Assembly (NCBI GenBank): GCA_023078555.1
Contig: CM041200.1
Coordinates: forward strand, 558,001-622,000
DNA: 64,000 nt
From: Ulva prolifera
Lineage: Eukaryota; Chlorophyta; Ulvophyceae; Ulvales; Ulvaceae
Direction of reading: 5' to 3'
The notes under the pieces are model-generated. The model had not been told where the DNA came from. It ran no database searches and saw only the letters and a program-made list of their open reading frames with translations. Shown piece after piece: positions 34,110 through 45,548 of the stretch. The stretch's first letter is position 1, and every line of letters begins with the position of its first letter. The position numbers and the translations under genes were made by a program.

Positions 34110-34702
34110 TACTTAGAACGTCCGAATGGGCACACGTGCACAGCAGTGGGGCACCGATAAGCAAACCGAGCTGCTGCAAAATAGACTCTGGGGTACGGCG
34201 CCAACTTCAACACGCCAGCACAAGCTTACTGCGGAGGAGGATACTTGAAAATGAGTGGATAGCAAGATAGTATAACGTGCAGAGATTACTGCAGGGACTG
34301 AAGGCCAATCACACGCGACGAGCTTCTGCTATACACAGGACACGCAGAGCGGTCGATCACGCTGCACCAACAAGACGTCCAAATATTCGACTCTGGAGCA
34401 CCATTTACCTGCTCCGTGACGTGTAAATTTAGGAAGACCGCACGAGCAAGTCCGAAACCAATCCGAGAGACGTCAGGCATGACTGGCGCGGGGAATCGCA
34501 CAAGGGAGATCGCAAACCCTGTAACGCAGGTATAGTGCAGCAATGTCCGCGCCGAGTGCGTAGCGAGCACGGGGCTGGCAAGACCAAGGCGGTGCACCAT
34601 GGCCAGGAGTGGTTCGCGGGGCAGCTCTGACGCAAGCCCTGCAGCCAGCCCATCATGCTGGGTAAATGACGAATCTGACAGCGCTGGTCTCATAGCAAGC
34701 AT
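34099..34702 (-). CDS. Candidate two-exon gene, unknown
   Basis: A minus-strand frame (34409-34702, 98 codons) ends at a GT donor (GAGCAG|GTAAAT). An AG acceptor at 34174-34175 opens 25 further codons including the stop, giving a possible 122-residue protein with a hydrophobic end. No family is recognised. The proposed stop overlaps the dus start codon region on the same strand, which is unusual for a eukaryotic gene, so this may be untranslated leader or chance. Confidence 0.2.
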
Positions 34703-36395
34703 AGAAGTTGTCTGTCCGCCTAGAGCTCTTACACGATATCTCCGAGGTACGTTGCAGGGACGGCGGGCCTTGCATGCGCGCTACTCGGGTGACCTGCTGA
34801 TATGCCAATCGACTTGCCATCAACAGTCTACACGTCCCTCAAGGCATTGATGTCGACAAATGGTTGACGAGTGAGCGCACGCTGAGCTGTTGGCAGCTCC
34901 GACATTCTGGGCATGCGTTGCGTACAGCAGCAGCTCAAGCCAACATACGCCACTGGCCAGTCAGTCCGCATGCGGTGCACAGATAGCATTATCACCGCCA
35001 AGCATCGTAGTCGATTCCCACACGTCACTGTCGCATTCACCAGGGAAAGATCAAGATTGGCTTTACAGATGTAGACTGGCACACGCGTGTAGGTGCATGC
35101 AAGCTGGTCTGCATGCATGTCTCGAAAGTGGCCGTCGCCAGTGCACGCAGCAGGGCTGGCGCCAGTGTGTGCGTGCCTGGCGATAACTGCGCATGCGCAC
35201 GTCCACAGTCTAGGCAGCTAGTGTGAAGAGCCGATGAAGGTGACGTCATGTGCCATGTGACGCGAACTTGCCCCAACACAGTGCACTGCAACACAGTTCC
35301 CCATCCACTGCTTCCCGCTCAAGAATGTGGGGGCGCCGCGGTTCAGCCATTCCTTCCTACCTGCTAAGAGCAAGTGCTTCGCTTGGGCGCTAGCGGCAGA
35401 GGGTCATGGTAATGGAAGCCCGGTGGTGCCACACGGCCGAGCTGCAGATGGACCGATGCCGACGCATACTCGCGGCAGGGCTTTGGCAACATGCTCTAAG
35501 TGCCGCATGGTTGCCACACCTTCGGTGATCGTATGTCCCCGCGCTACCTTGCGGAAAAATCGCGTGTGGACAGTATGTGCCGGGAGTCTCACCTCCCTTT
35601 TGACTGCGATGATGTTTATGGATCTCTCATATCTGCATCAGCTGCGTGATGCCACGGTGTGTTACCACCGCTCTTGGGGCCGTGCCGTTGTGGAGTGACC
35701 ATGGCGAGGCGTGTAGTGTGTAGCGTATAACCAAATCATGAGTGCATGGCAAGCACATGTGCATGGCACGCCAAGCCAATATTGATTAATCACACGATTG
35801 CTGCACTAGTAGCTAGGCGAAGGACTCTGGTTTCCCTATGCATAACACAGGGCCCACAGCCTTGACCTGCACCACCTAAATGAATGACACATTAGATGTC
35901 GGCGCCCGACTCATAATCAATCAAGAGACCCTTGTGACAGGTCGGCAGCGGTAGCACGTCACCATGCAGACGAACCTCATGCGCATTTAGTGCCGACTTG
36001 CAAAGGTGGTCAGCTACCGTGCGGCCGCCACAGCCGGCAAACCCGGCATCTCCAAGCTGCCCATTTAGAGGCTTGTCCAGAAGAGAAACAAGTGACAATC
36101 TCGAGCATCATGCGTTGGGGCAGACAAATGTACACAATTGACCCATGCGCCAACTGCAAGTGCATGTTGTTGGCCAAGCAACGGGATCGCTGTCCAAACA
36201 TCGACGCCACGATGCATCTGCGACATACATGATCGCTGAGTGTCAAGACTGATTATACACTGCATCGTTTAGCTAATGGTAGCCGCTGATTACTTTTGTA
36301 TGAGATGGTCGCCCCCGGTGGAAGCTTCTTCCGGCCCCTAGGTGGGCGCCACCACGACATGATTCGTGGTTGCATGTGGCTACATGAGCACATGC
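34703..36395. other. Unassigned region
   Basis: A plus frame at 35327-35698 (123 codons) and minus frames at 34828-35118 and 35892-36098 show no motif I recognise. No gene is claimed. Confidence 0.35.
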
Positions 36396-36806
36396 TGTCA
36401 CAATGCATGAGCCTGCGGGCAGCAGCGTGGTGACAGGTGCACCCATACACGATCAATCCGCGGATCTAGTGTAGGAGTAAGCCGCCAGCGGGACTGTCCC
36501 GGTGTAGCGAGGGAGATCCTGGCGTGGATCTCCCGATGTAATCTTGACGTGTCTGTGTGCATATATTGATGTGCACACTGTGATTTGTAACCATTATCAA
36601 GACTGTTTCACGGTATATTAGCACTCTGCTGCTAGTAGCTCCTTGGTTCTACCTCTGTGCGCAAAAGGTATGGGATGTTGGCTACGTGACCTGACATGCA
36701 TTAAGCCTGCGCGTCTGACCTGCATAAGACATCGTTTCTGACATGGTATCGGTGATAGCTTGCTTTCTGTCTGATATGGTCTTGTTCAGGACGCCGTCCG
36801 GTCATT
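36396..36806 (+). mobile_element. Copia (CopA-type) 5' LTR with leader stump
   Basis: The LTR at 36396-36743 (348 bp, TGTCACAATG to TTTCTGACA) is followed at once by TGGTATCGGTGAT, the primer-binding site also seen in CopA-1, and about 50 bp of leader. The rest of the element is absent. It is an older copy. Confidence 0.85.
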
Positions 36807-36944
36807 CAAAATTCACATAAGAGTCTAGTACATAAGATGATTTTGTGTGTTGGCAGCGTGAGCTGAAAGCATTGACCAGCAAGGCCAAACATAGCCTGTA
36901 ACCCTTATATGTGGCCCATATTAGGCCCACAATGGCAACGTCCC

Positions 36945-37196
36945 CTATCTGTTGTGCTGGCACAAGAAGAAAGGCTATTTGTCGGAGCACGTTGCTCCCG
37001 CTCATGTCCCGCAAGACACATCAAACATTCTTGCTTGCATCAAGTCTGTTGTTGACAAACACAAAGACGAGGGCAACACTTTAGGCCCTCCCCCGCCGAA
37101 AACGTCTGTGTCTCGTTTTGAAATGGATATTGACTTGTTGTCGGGCACCCGCCCGAGGGCTGCGCGCCAGTATAGACTCACACCCCGCGAGACTCT
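36945..37196 (+). mobile_element. Gypsy fragment (gag end to start of RT region)
   Basis: It encodes a zinc-knuckle-like CWHKKKGYLSEH and then [20 protein letters not shown], which is also found at the start of Gypsy-2 (46.3-46.45 kb). Because it overlaps Gypsy-2, it is a separate copy. It stops exactly at a copia LTR. Confidence 0.75.
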
Positions 37197-37706
37197 TGTC
37201 ACAATGCATGAGCCTGCGGTGTTCGAATGCAAGCGCGAGTGGAAGCGTCATACCGTAAGTTAAGTTGGGCGAAATGTTAAGTATGTGTGCGGAGTACTTA
37301 GCACATGACGCCTGAGATCTGGGATCACACCTGCATGGTCAGTATCTGAGTCAGATACTTGAACCATGACCTTGTTCGACCTATACAGAGAGCTGGAATG
37401 TGTCTTCTCATTCGCGGGCTCGTGACTGCCACGTGTCACCCCGTGCGTGCATCCGCATGTGCACATGCCTTGTGCGCTACGAGGCACTTTCACAACATGC
37501 GGGCAGCGGTGTGGTGACAGGCGCACCCATGCACGATCAATCTGCGGATCGCAGTGCAGGGATAAACCGCCAGTAGGATTGTCCCGGAGTAGTGAGGGAG
37601 ATCCTCCGAGGATCTCCCGCCGTAATCTTGACTATTCATTGGCCTCCTGACCTGACCTGACGGAAGACTGCGTGTCTGACCTGCACGAAGGATAGCCTTT
37701 CTGACA
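37197..37706 (+). repeat. CopA-type LTR with different neighbours on each side
   Basis: It starts TGTCACAATGCATGAGCC and ends TTTCTGACA, with a family E solo LTR inside. Left flank ACTCT belongs to gypsy DNA and right flank TTTGT to CopB-2, so there is no target duplication. This suggests recombination between two copia insertions. Confidence 0.8.
37220..37497. repeat. Solo LTR, family E, TSD TGCGG
   Basis: A 278-bp unit from TGTTCGAATGC to CTTTCACAACA is flanked by exact TGCGG at 37215-37219 and 37498-37502, inside a copia LTR. Confidence 0.92.
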
Positions 37707-38968
37707 TTTGTCTCCGTCTGGGGTCCTATGTCACAATCGATGGGAAGATCTAAGGTCTGACCATTGAGATCCCGAATTGCTTGTATGTGCCGCACTGCCC
37801 TTTCAACATTTTGTCTACACATTTGTTGAAGAATATTGCCATCACCTTGCAAACCCATTTGGTGACAGAAGGAGGTGATCTTGTTTTCGTACGTGGGTTT
37901 TCTGACCAAGCCATGGGCCATAGAGAGGGTCGGATTACTCAATCGCATGACCACCAGAATCGGCCAGTGTTTGTTGTGACCACGGATATGGGCAAGTCAG
38001 TCCTCTGGGGCTCGCGAGTGAGTAATCCCGATGTTTGGTCTGCTGCCAATTCGGTTGCCAAGCTAGAGGACGATGAGGTCTCGTGCAGTCGTGTGGCTCC
38101 TTTGGTTGGGTCTCCTAATGTGCCTGGACAAGCAAAATTGAAAACTACATTCTTATCTCATGTCAGTTTCCTCACAAGAGCTGCAAACCTGCGTCTAATG
38201 GCTAAGGCCAAGATGTACCAGGGCTTGCATATTGATCCAGGAAAGGTGAGCGATGAGATATACAAATGCCACGGCTGTATGATTGCTAGGAACAGAACCG
38301 GGTCTAATAGCCAGCACGGCCAATTCGGTTGCAAAGCTAGAGGACGATATCGATATTGATCCGACAAAAGAAAACGAACTGCTACGGAAAGAGTGGATAG
38401 ACCATGACCTTGCAGATGGCATTCCGTATATGATGTTCTACAAAGAGACGCATGACCCTGAGCGTGTCAAGCTCATGATTGCGCACATGCTCCAATGGGG
38501 GCTGCCGGTCTACATTTACCTTGATTCTGACAAGGTGCGTAGGTTAGACCCCAGGAGTGAACTTGTGATGTGGATGCGGCAAGGGCAAGGGCCTCACATG
38601 AATAGAGTCTTCCAGCGTTGCCCCGTTGGTGGCAGAGTGCTAGAGGTGCGGCAAATGGCGTACAATGCCGCCATGTTACGTGATCACTTGCGTACGCTAG
38701 ATACTGTGATGCGGGGAAATATGCCTCTGGTGCCTATGGGCCCTAAAGAGGAGTTGACGTTTGGTCTCGATCTGGAGAAGTGTGTGATGTCTGGTGCTCC
38801 TCCGTTTCCCGATATGGATTTGATTGACACCCGCAAAGAGCACACGCGCATGCATGGCGCTGCTACTTTTGATTTTGATGGGTTCGCCATAGGTAGACAG
38901 CTATGTGAATTGCATGACAGTGATTTCATACAGCTAGCGCCCTCGCAACATATGGAGGACACGCCAGA

Positions 38969-39316
38969 TGTCACAATGCATGAGCCTGCGGGCAGCAGCG
39001 TGGTGACAGGTGCACCCATGCACGGACGATCCGCGGATCCAGTGTAGGGGTAAGCCGCCAGTTAGGATTGTCTCGATGTAGTGAGAGAGATCGTGCGAGG
39101 GTTTCCCGCCGTAACCTTGAGTGTTCAGTGTGCATATAAGCATGTGCACACTGAGATCTGTAACCATTCTCTTTACTGTTTCCCGGTACTAGCACTTCCC
39201 TTAAGCATCTCTCGGTTCTACCTCTGTGCGCAGCAGGTATGAGATGCTGGCTGTACTGACCTGACCTGAACAAGGACTGCGCGTCCTGACCTGCACAAAT
39301 GATAGCTTTTCTGACA
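38969..39316 (+). repeat. CopA-1 5' LTR
   Basis: 348 bp, TGTCACAATG to TTTCTGACA; contains a GTGCATATAAGCATG TATA-like box. Identical by eye to the 3' LTR. Confidence 0.95.
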
Positions 39317-39330
39317 TGGTATCGGTGATG
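39317..39330 (+). other. CopA-1 primer-binding site
   Basis: TGGTATCGGTGATG directly follows the 5' LTR. The first seven bases match the 3' end of plant-type initiator Met-tRNA, the usual copia primer. Confidence 0.75.
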
Positions 39331-42300
39331 TAAGCGTTATGTCTGTTCATGGTCTTGTTCAGGAAGCCGTCGGCCAATGTCTGTGCGCAGACACGGCGGG
39401 CATTCCACTGTTCTGCCGGCGTTCAGACTGCGGTCAAAAGCGCAGGCATCATTTAGCTTTCTCGTAGTATATTGTTGTTAGACACAATTCGAGAAGCTTG
39501 TTTTAATGGTCAGCGCTGAGAAAAGCGAACGCGTTCGCTTAATTTTCTCAACCTGTTCTGCTTGCGAGCAATCCCATCGGTTATTTGCTGCGCGCAACAA
39601 ACAACCGTCTGTTCCTACTGCAGGATGTCTCTTTCTAACGCCAACTCCAACGCCGACGCTCCTCGCGAGGAGAGGCGTGACGATGCTGACCAGCAGCCTC
39701 TCGTCGACAGGGACGCTGACCAGCAGCTCCCTGACGGAGAACAGCCTGCGGGTATGTTGCTCCGGGGCGGACGAATTGTCCGGCCACTACCCTCTTCCCA
39801 TACTGGGCAGAGCAGCCAGCAGGTGCCTTTTTCCTCTCATGTTGTTGACGATCACGGTCACACTGAGTCATTCATCACGCTCGAGACGTTGACCGAAGCG
39901 CTGCGTGCATCTCGGGGACGTAGCGAGCCTGACTTGACCAAAGGGAAATTGCCTGAGTGGAATTTTAAGACCGAAAGCTTCGTTGCGTACGAGCAGAAAG
40001 TCTTTTTGTGGTTAGGTCAATTCGAGTTAGATCATTTGCTGCAGCACGCACCGTCTGCGGACGAACAGCGTGTTCATGCTAGGGCGAGGACACAGGTCCT
40101 AATGTCTTTGCCTGACGCGGATAGGACGACTGTCTATCGCATGTCATATTTGTGTGAAGCATGGTCTTACTTGACTGCCAAGTACAGACCTAGCACTGAA
40201 GCCGAGATCCACAGACTGTGGAGTCGGTTCAATTCTTTGTCACAACACAATAAAGATGTCGCGACATATTGTGGTGAGGTGATGAGTGTTTACACTCAAC
40301 TGGAGGCACTAGGTGCCGATGTGGGCCAGCGATGGCTTCGATTGAAACTGTTAGAGGTGGGGGAGGAGTTCAACGCTGTGCGCGGCGAAGTTCAACACTC
40401 CTCCCCTCATGTGATAATAGCCCGTTTGACTGAGCATGCTGATTTGCTCAAACAACAGCGGTCGCTGCAGGCTAGGTCTGGGGCGCCCGCGGGCAAACCA
40501 GGCCATGGCTGGCGCAAGCAGCACCGTGGTGATGGCCCTGTGGTCGCTGCTGTCGCAGCTGGCCAGGCTCCTCGCGAGGAGACCAGGACCTGTTTCTTCT
40601 GCAAGAAGAAGGGACATTTGCGTGCGAACTGCCCCCAACGCAAACAGGCTGCGGCCAGAGATGTTTGCACTATTGAAATGCCTGCCAAGTACCCACAGCC
40701 GGACGCGTCCATGCCGTGGAATATCATTGTTGATAGTGGGTCGGACATGCATATAGTAGGAAATCGGGAAATGTTCACTGAGTACGGCCCGTGTCAGAAA
40801 GTTGCCAATCTCGCGGGACCAGGGCAGCTTTCTATCATGGGTAGGGGAACCATTCAGGTGAACCTGGGTACTTATGTGGACAAGCATGGGAACACGCACC
40901 CACTGGATGTGGAAATCCCTGGTGTTTACTATGCTCCCGAATGTCCGTACAACCTGCTCAGCACGATGGGTCTTAGATCAGAGCAGATGTTCCTAGACAC
41001 GCGTAGGAATGTGTTATATGTCCCTGGTCTGGGTGATATGGCTACCGACATAGAGGACGATGCCAAATATCAGGAACTAGATATGGATGGTCACCCTGTC
41101 TTTGCATTCAAAATGGCAGTAGAGACCAAACCCATTCTTGTCGGTGCGCCTGTCAATAGGGGGGTAGTCTGGTCCAACCAGAGCAGTCCGACCTCAGTTA
41201 TTGAGGATCAACAGCAGTGGCATCACGTGGCGGTTGCGACCATTGACCTGCAGCGACCCAATGCTGGGGGAGCTGAGGTCCCGCATGATGCATACTTGCT
41301 GGAACCTGCTTTTCTAGCACACTTGTCTTTTCACCAGTCAAATTGGGTCCTTAAACGCATGCAATCTAATAGTGAATTTTATGGTCATTTGAATTTGGAC
41401 GTCGATTCCGAGCCATTGGGGAATCGGTGTCACGGCTGCAGAATTGGCAAAGTGCCTGCGGGCAAGTTCTCTGCCAATGATCGTGAGCTCATGGGCCAGG
41501 CCAAGTGGCCTGGTGAGCAACTGCACGCCGATTTAGCTGGTCCTGTCTCTCCAGTAGGAATTGGAGGTGTGAAATATGTTTTGTTTGTGATGTGTGCCTT
41601 TACCCGTTATACTTTCGTGGTCGGTCTGCGCAAAAAGAGTGAGGCTGCGGCCATGATCTCTTATATCATCGAACGCATTCGGGTGAATGTGGTGAAGCCA
41701 GGTGAACCGGGTGTACGCATCCTCCACACCGACAAAGGGGGAGAGTTCATGGTCGCGGCCTTAAAACTCTACCTCCAGCGTCGTGGCATTACTCACCGCT
41801 TGACCCCCACAGCCGCTCATCGCTGTAATGGCATGATCGAGAGGAGGATCGGAGTGGCTTTCGAGTCACTCCGTGCTGTGCTGCTCGCGAGCGGCCTGCC
41901 TCTGTTCCTGTGGATAGAATGCCTCGCCAGCGTTGTCCATGGCCACAACCTCACGCCGTCGTCGGCATTGTACCATGACAAACTGGCGAGCATCCTCAAG
42001 GGGCTGAAAGCTCAGCATGCTGTCAATGCGTCTGCGGACGTTGACGAAGCTGAGAAAAGCCTGGGGAAAGGTAAGCGCATGAAAAAGGCCGAGCGCGATA
42101 AGTTGAGGGATGAGGAGAAACGCAAGTACAAGTTGCTTGCGACGACAGAATTAGATGAGTTTTTAGTGCGGTCTTGTGATAAGGATATCATTCCTTATAT
42201 GGCCTTTTTCAGAGACACCTCCGTCGAGGTGTTCCAAGATCTGCTGCGGCAGCAGCGTCCATGGGGGGTTGAAGTGTATGCATACCCTAGGGATGACAAG

Positions 42301-45200
42301 CTGCGGAAGTTGTCCCCGCGGGGTGTGCCTGCATACTGGGTCGGTGCTGGGTTAGGCCCCAGCATGCAGCGTGTGTACGCCCAGGATGTTCCTGGGGGTA
42401 GGGTTTTTGTTGTGCGTCAGGTGATGTGCACTGCGGATCAGATGATCCGGCACGTACGCAAGTACGATGCGTCCGCCGTTGTGGACAAAAGGGAACCTAA
42501 GGAGTTTGCGAACTCCTATACGGTTGCTTTCGAGGGGGACGATGAGGGTGAGCGTGTGACTGACGCCGATGTCCCTCCTTTCGCGGCAGAGCACACGTAT
42601 GATGGGGGAGTGTTGCGCCGTCTGCGTGACCAGCTTCACACCCCCCCTGGTCATGGTAGGGTCCCTGTCATGGAAATGACATTCCGGCAGGACAACCCTG
42701 ACCCTGATCCTACTGCGTACTCTCCACGATTTGGAGCTGGCTCCTCTGCGGAGATTATCCGACGTGACCCTGCTAGGGCAACGCCGGAAATAGCCAGAGC
42801 AGCTTTGCACCGCACGCGTGCAATGTCCAGAGCTGCTGCTCACCCTGCCGTCCCTGCCCCCCCTCGTGTTCACGGCGAAGTGCATCATCCTGTCGCCACG
42901 CCCTCTCGCACCGCGCGGTATGTTGTCACGCGCAATGCTGTGTTGCACGACCCTGGTGTAGAAGTTGCGTTCCCCATTCCAATGTCTGTCAGTGCGTCTG
43001 ATGACGACATGGAGGATCCGTCCGATGATGACAGTCGTGGCATCTATGACGACGATGACGAACAGCGCATGGACTACACCGTCTCAGATGATGAAAGAGC
43101 TGCGGCTCATCAGAATCTGGAGGCTCAGCGGGTCCGTTCCGGGAGTAATTCGGCAGCGGCCTCAGCATCTGGCGCGGGGGCAGTTGCTCAGCCCTTGCGA
43201 GGAGCTGAGGCGCCGAGGCCCTTCTGGGAGGATGAGCCAGATGAGGTGGAGACCGGGTCCGAATTAGGGGGAGAGGATCCGGACCCCTCAGCCGCAGTTG
43301 GGGTTGATTTGCCTGACGAGGTGAGGGCCATTCCAGCTGCCTTACCTCGTATTAAAATCAATCCTCTTGTACGCAGACGCCTTGTTCCATTGGCTGCGGA
43401 TGTAGCAGCTGTGCATATGAATGAGCCTGCGGGCTCTAATGCTAGTAGTGAAACAGTTGTTGCTGCTATTGAAGTTTCAGCTTGTAGCCAGGACACATCA
43501 GCCGCGGCTGACTGTGGAGTGTCCTGTGCAGGCCTGAAGCCTCAGCATGTGGAGTCTGGTGAGCAGCAGAGTGTTCAGCGTCGTGGGTCGCGCCGAGCAG
43601 CTGCCGCCAGGAAGCAGAAGGCCTCCTCCGACCCTGATATGCCTTCTATGAAGGAAGGACTTGCGGGTCCGGACAGGGATGCATGGCTGCGCGCCATGCA
43701 GGAGGAGGTAGATGCACTGGGTGAGCACGGAACCTTCGGGTTGTGCTATCTGCCTGCGGGCAAACGGGCTATCTCGGGCAAATGGGTGCTCAAGATCAAG
43801 CGTGGGCCTGCGGGGGAGATTCAGCGCTACAAGGCACGCTATGTAGCGCGGGGTTTTTCTCAGGTAGAGGGTGTAGACTTTTTTTAGACTTGGTCACCTG
43901 TTGGGAGCTATGCGACACTTCGTGTGTTGCTGTCAGTTGCTGCTCAGGCAGATTTAGAAATTAGACACATAGATATACAGTGTGCTTTTCTGAATGGTGA
44001 GCTGGAGGAGGAAGTGTTCGTTGAACAGCCCCCGTACTTCACTGACGGGACAGCACGTGTATGGAGATTGCATAAAACCCTGTATGGCCTGAAGCAAGCT
44101 GCTCGCGAGTGGCATAAAGCTTTAATAAAGGTCTTAGCAGAGATGGGATTTGTGTGCGCACAAAGTGATCCCGGACTGTATGTTAGAACATCTGGTCTTT
44201 GTTTTATTTTTCTGTGGGTCGACGACTTGTTCATATTCAGCGGCACTGCGGGGCTGCAAGAACTTGTCGACATAATTCTCACAAAATTTGAAGGCAGAGA
44301 CCTGGGTGAACTAGCATGGGCACTTGGCACTGAGATCATGCGTGATCGTAAGGCCAAGACAATCACCATGACACAGCGAAACAAAATCCATAGCCTGCTT
44401 GAAAAGTATAGTATGTCTGATTGTCGAAAGTGTCCCACTCCGTTAGTGCCGCGGCAACAACTGAGGAGTGTGAAAGAGCACCCGGACCTGGAGAAAGCCA
44501 GTGCTGCTGAGCATTCCAGGTTCATGAGTGCTGTAGGAAGCATCCAGTACATTGCAGGAGTGACACGACCTGACCTCAGCTACGTGGCACATGCCCTGGC
44601 CCGGCACATGTCCAGTAGTCTGAAGGAACATTGGTTGGCTGTGCAACACGTTCTGAGATACCTGCAGTCCACAAAGAATTTAGGAATACAATTTATAGGC
44701 TCTGTGGGGCATGGGTGCCTGTTAGAGGCTTTTTCTGATGCAGATTTTGCGAACTCTGCTGATTTGAAGAGTGTATCTGGTATGGTTCTTCGAGTGTATG
44801 GGAACTGTGTTCTCTGGCGCTCGAAGAAACAGAGTATAGTGGCTGGGGATACGACAGAGGCTGAGCTCATTGCGATGAGTGCAACAGCCAACGAGCTGAT
44901 GTGGGTGAAGCAGTTGCTTCTCGACCTAAAGCTCGTCCCGTATAAGCCAACTCTGTGGGGTGATAATAAAAGTGCCAATATCTTGGCAGTAAATGCTGTG
45001 TCCTCTGACAGATCCAAGCACATTCGTGTGCGGCACTTGCGAGTGCGGGAATATGTCCAGATGGATGAACTTAAGGTAGCATGGGTGGGCACTGTTGATC
45101 AGTTAGCAGATGTGTTTACTAAAGTGCTGCCCGGACCTGCTTTGTTAGAAGTTCGTAATAAACTCCAGCTAGTGGAGACTTAGCAGGGTTTATGGGGGAG

Positions 45201-45548
45201 TGTCACAATGCATGAGCCTGCGGGCAGCAGCGTGGTGACAGGTGCACCCATGCACGGACGATCCGCGGATCCAGTGTAGGGGTAAGCCGCCAGTTAGGAT
45301 TGTCTCGATGTAGTGAGAGAGATCGTGCGAGGGTTTCCCGCCGTAACCTTGAGTGTTCAGTGTGCATATAAGCATGTGCACACTGAGATCTGTAACCATT
45401 CTCTTTACTGTTTCCCGGTACTAGCACTTCCCTTAAGCATCTCTCGGTTCTACCTCTGTGCGCAGCAGGTATGAGATGCTGGCTGTACTGACCTGACCTG
45501 AACAAGGACTGCGCGTCCTGACCTGCACAAATGATAGCTTTTCTGACA
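45201..45548 (+). repeat. CopA-1 3' LTR
   Basis: 348 bp, preceded by the polypurine tract TATGGGGGAG (45191-45200) and followed by the TSD CCAGA. Confidence 0.95.

Larger units (their letters stand above)
38969..45548 (+). mobile_element. CopA-1: young Ty1/copia element
   Basis: A 6580-bp element with both LTRs (38969-39316, 45201-45548), which look identical, and exact TSD CCAGA (38964-38968, 45549-45553). The primer-binding site starts at 39317 (TGGTATCGG) and the polypurine tract TATGGGGGAG ends at 45200. The gag-pol region runs from the ATG at 39625 to 45183. Gag zinc knuckle CFFCKKKGHLRANC is near 40.6 kb and protease VDSGSDMH near 40.7 kb. Integrase is about 41.3-42.0 kb, and an acidic linker about 42.5-43.6 kb. 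RT (LWVDDLFIF) is about 43.6-44.5 kb and RNase H about 44.7-45.1 kb. The coding region has about one break. Identical LTRs mean a very recent insertion, into CopB-2. Confidence 0.95.

Noticed and set aside
35327-35698. Plus-strand frame of 123 codons
   Set aside because: No motif, no splice partner, and no repeat copy in the window; not supported as a gene.
38969-39047. Open frame reading MHEPAGSSVVTGAPM at the start of CopA-type LTRs
   Set aside because: It recurs only because the LTR is repeated; it is not a gene.
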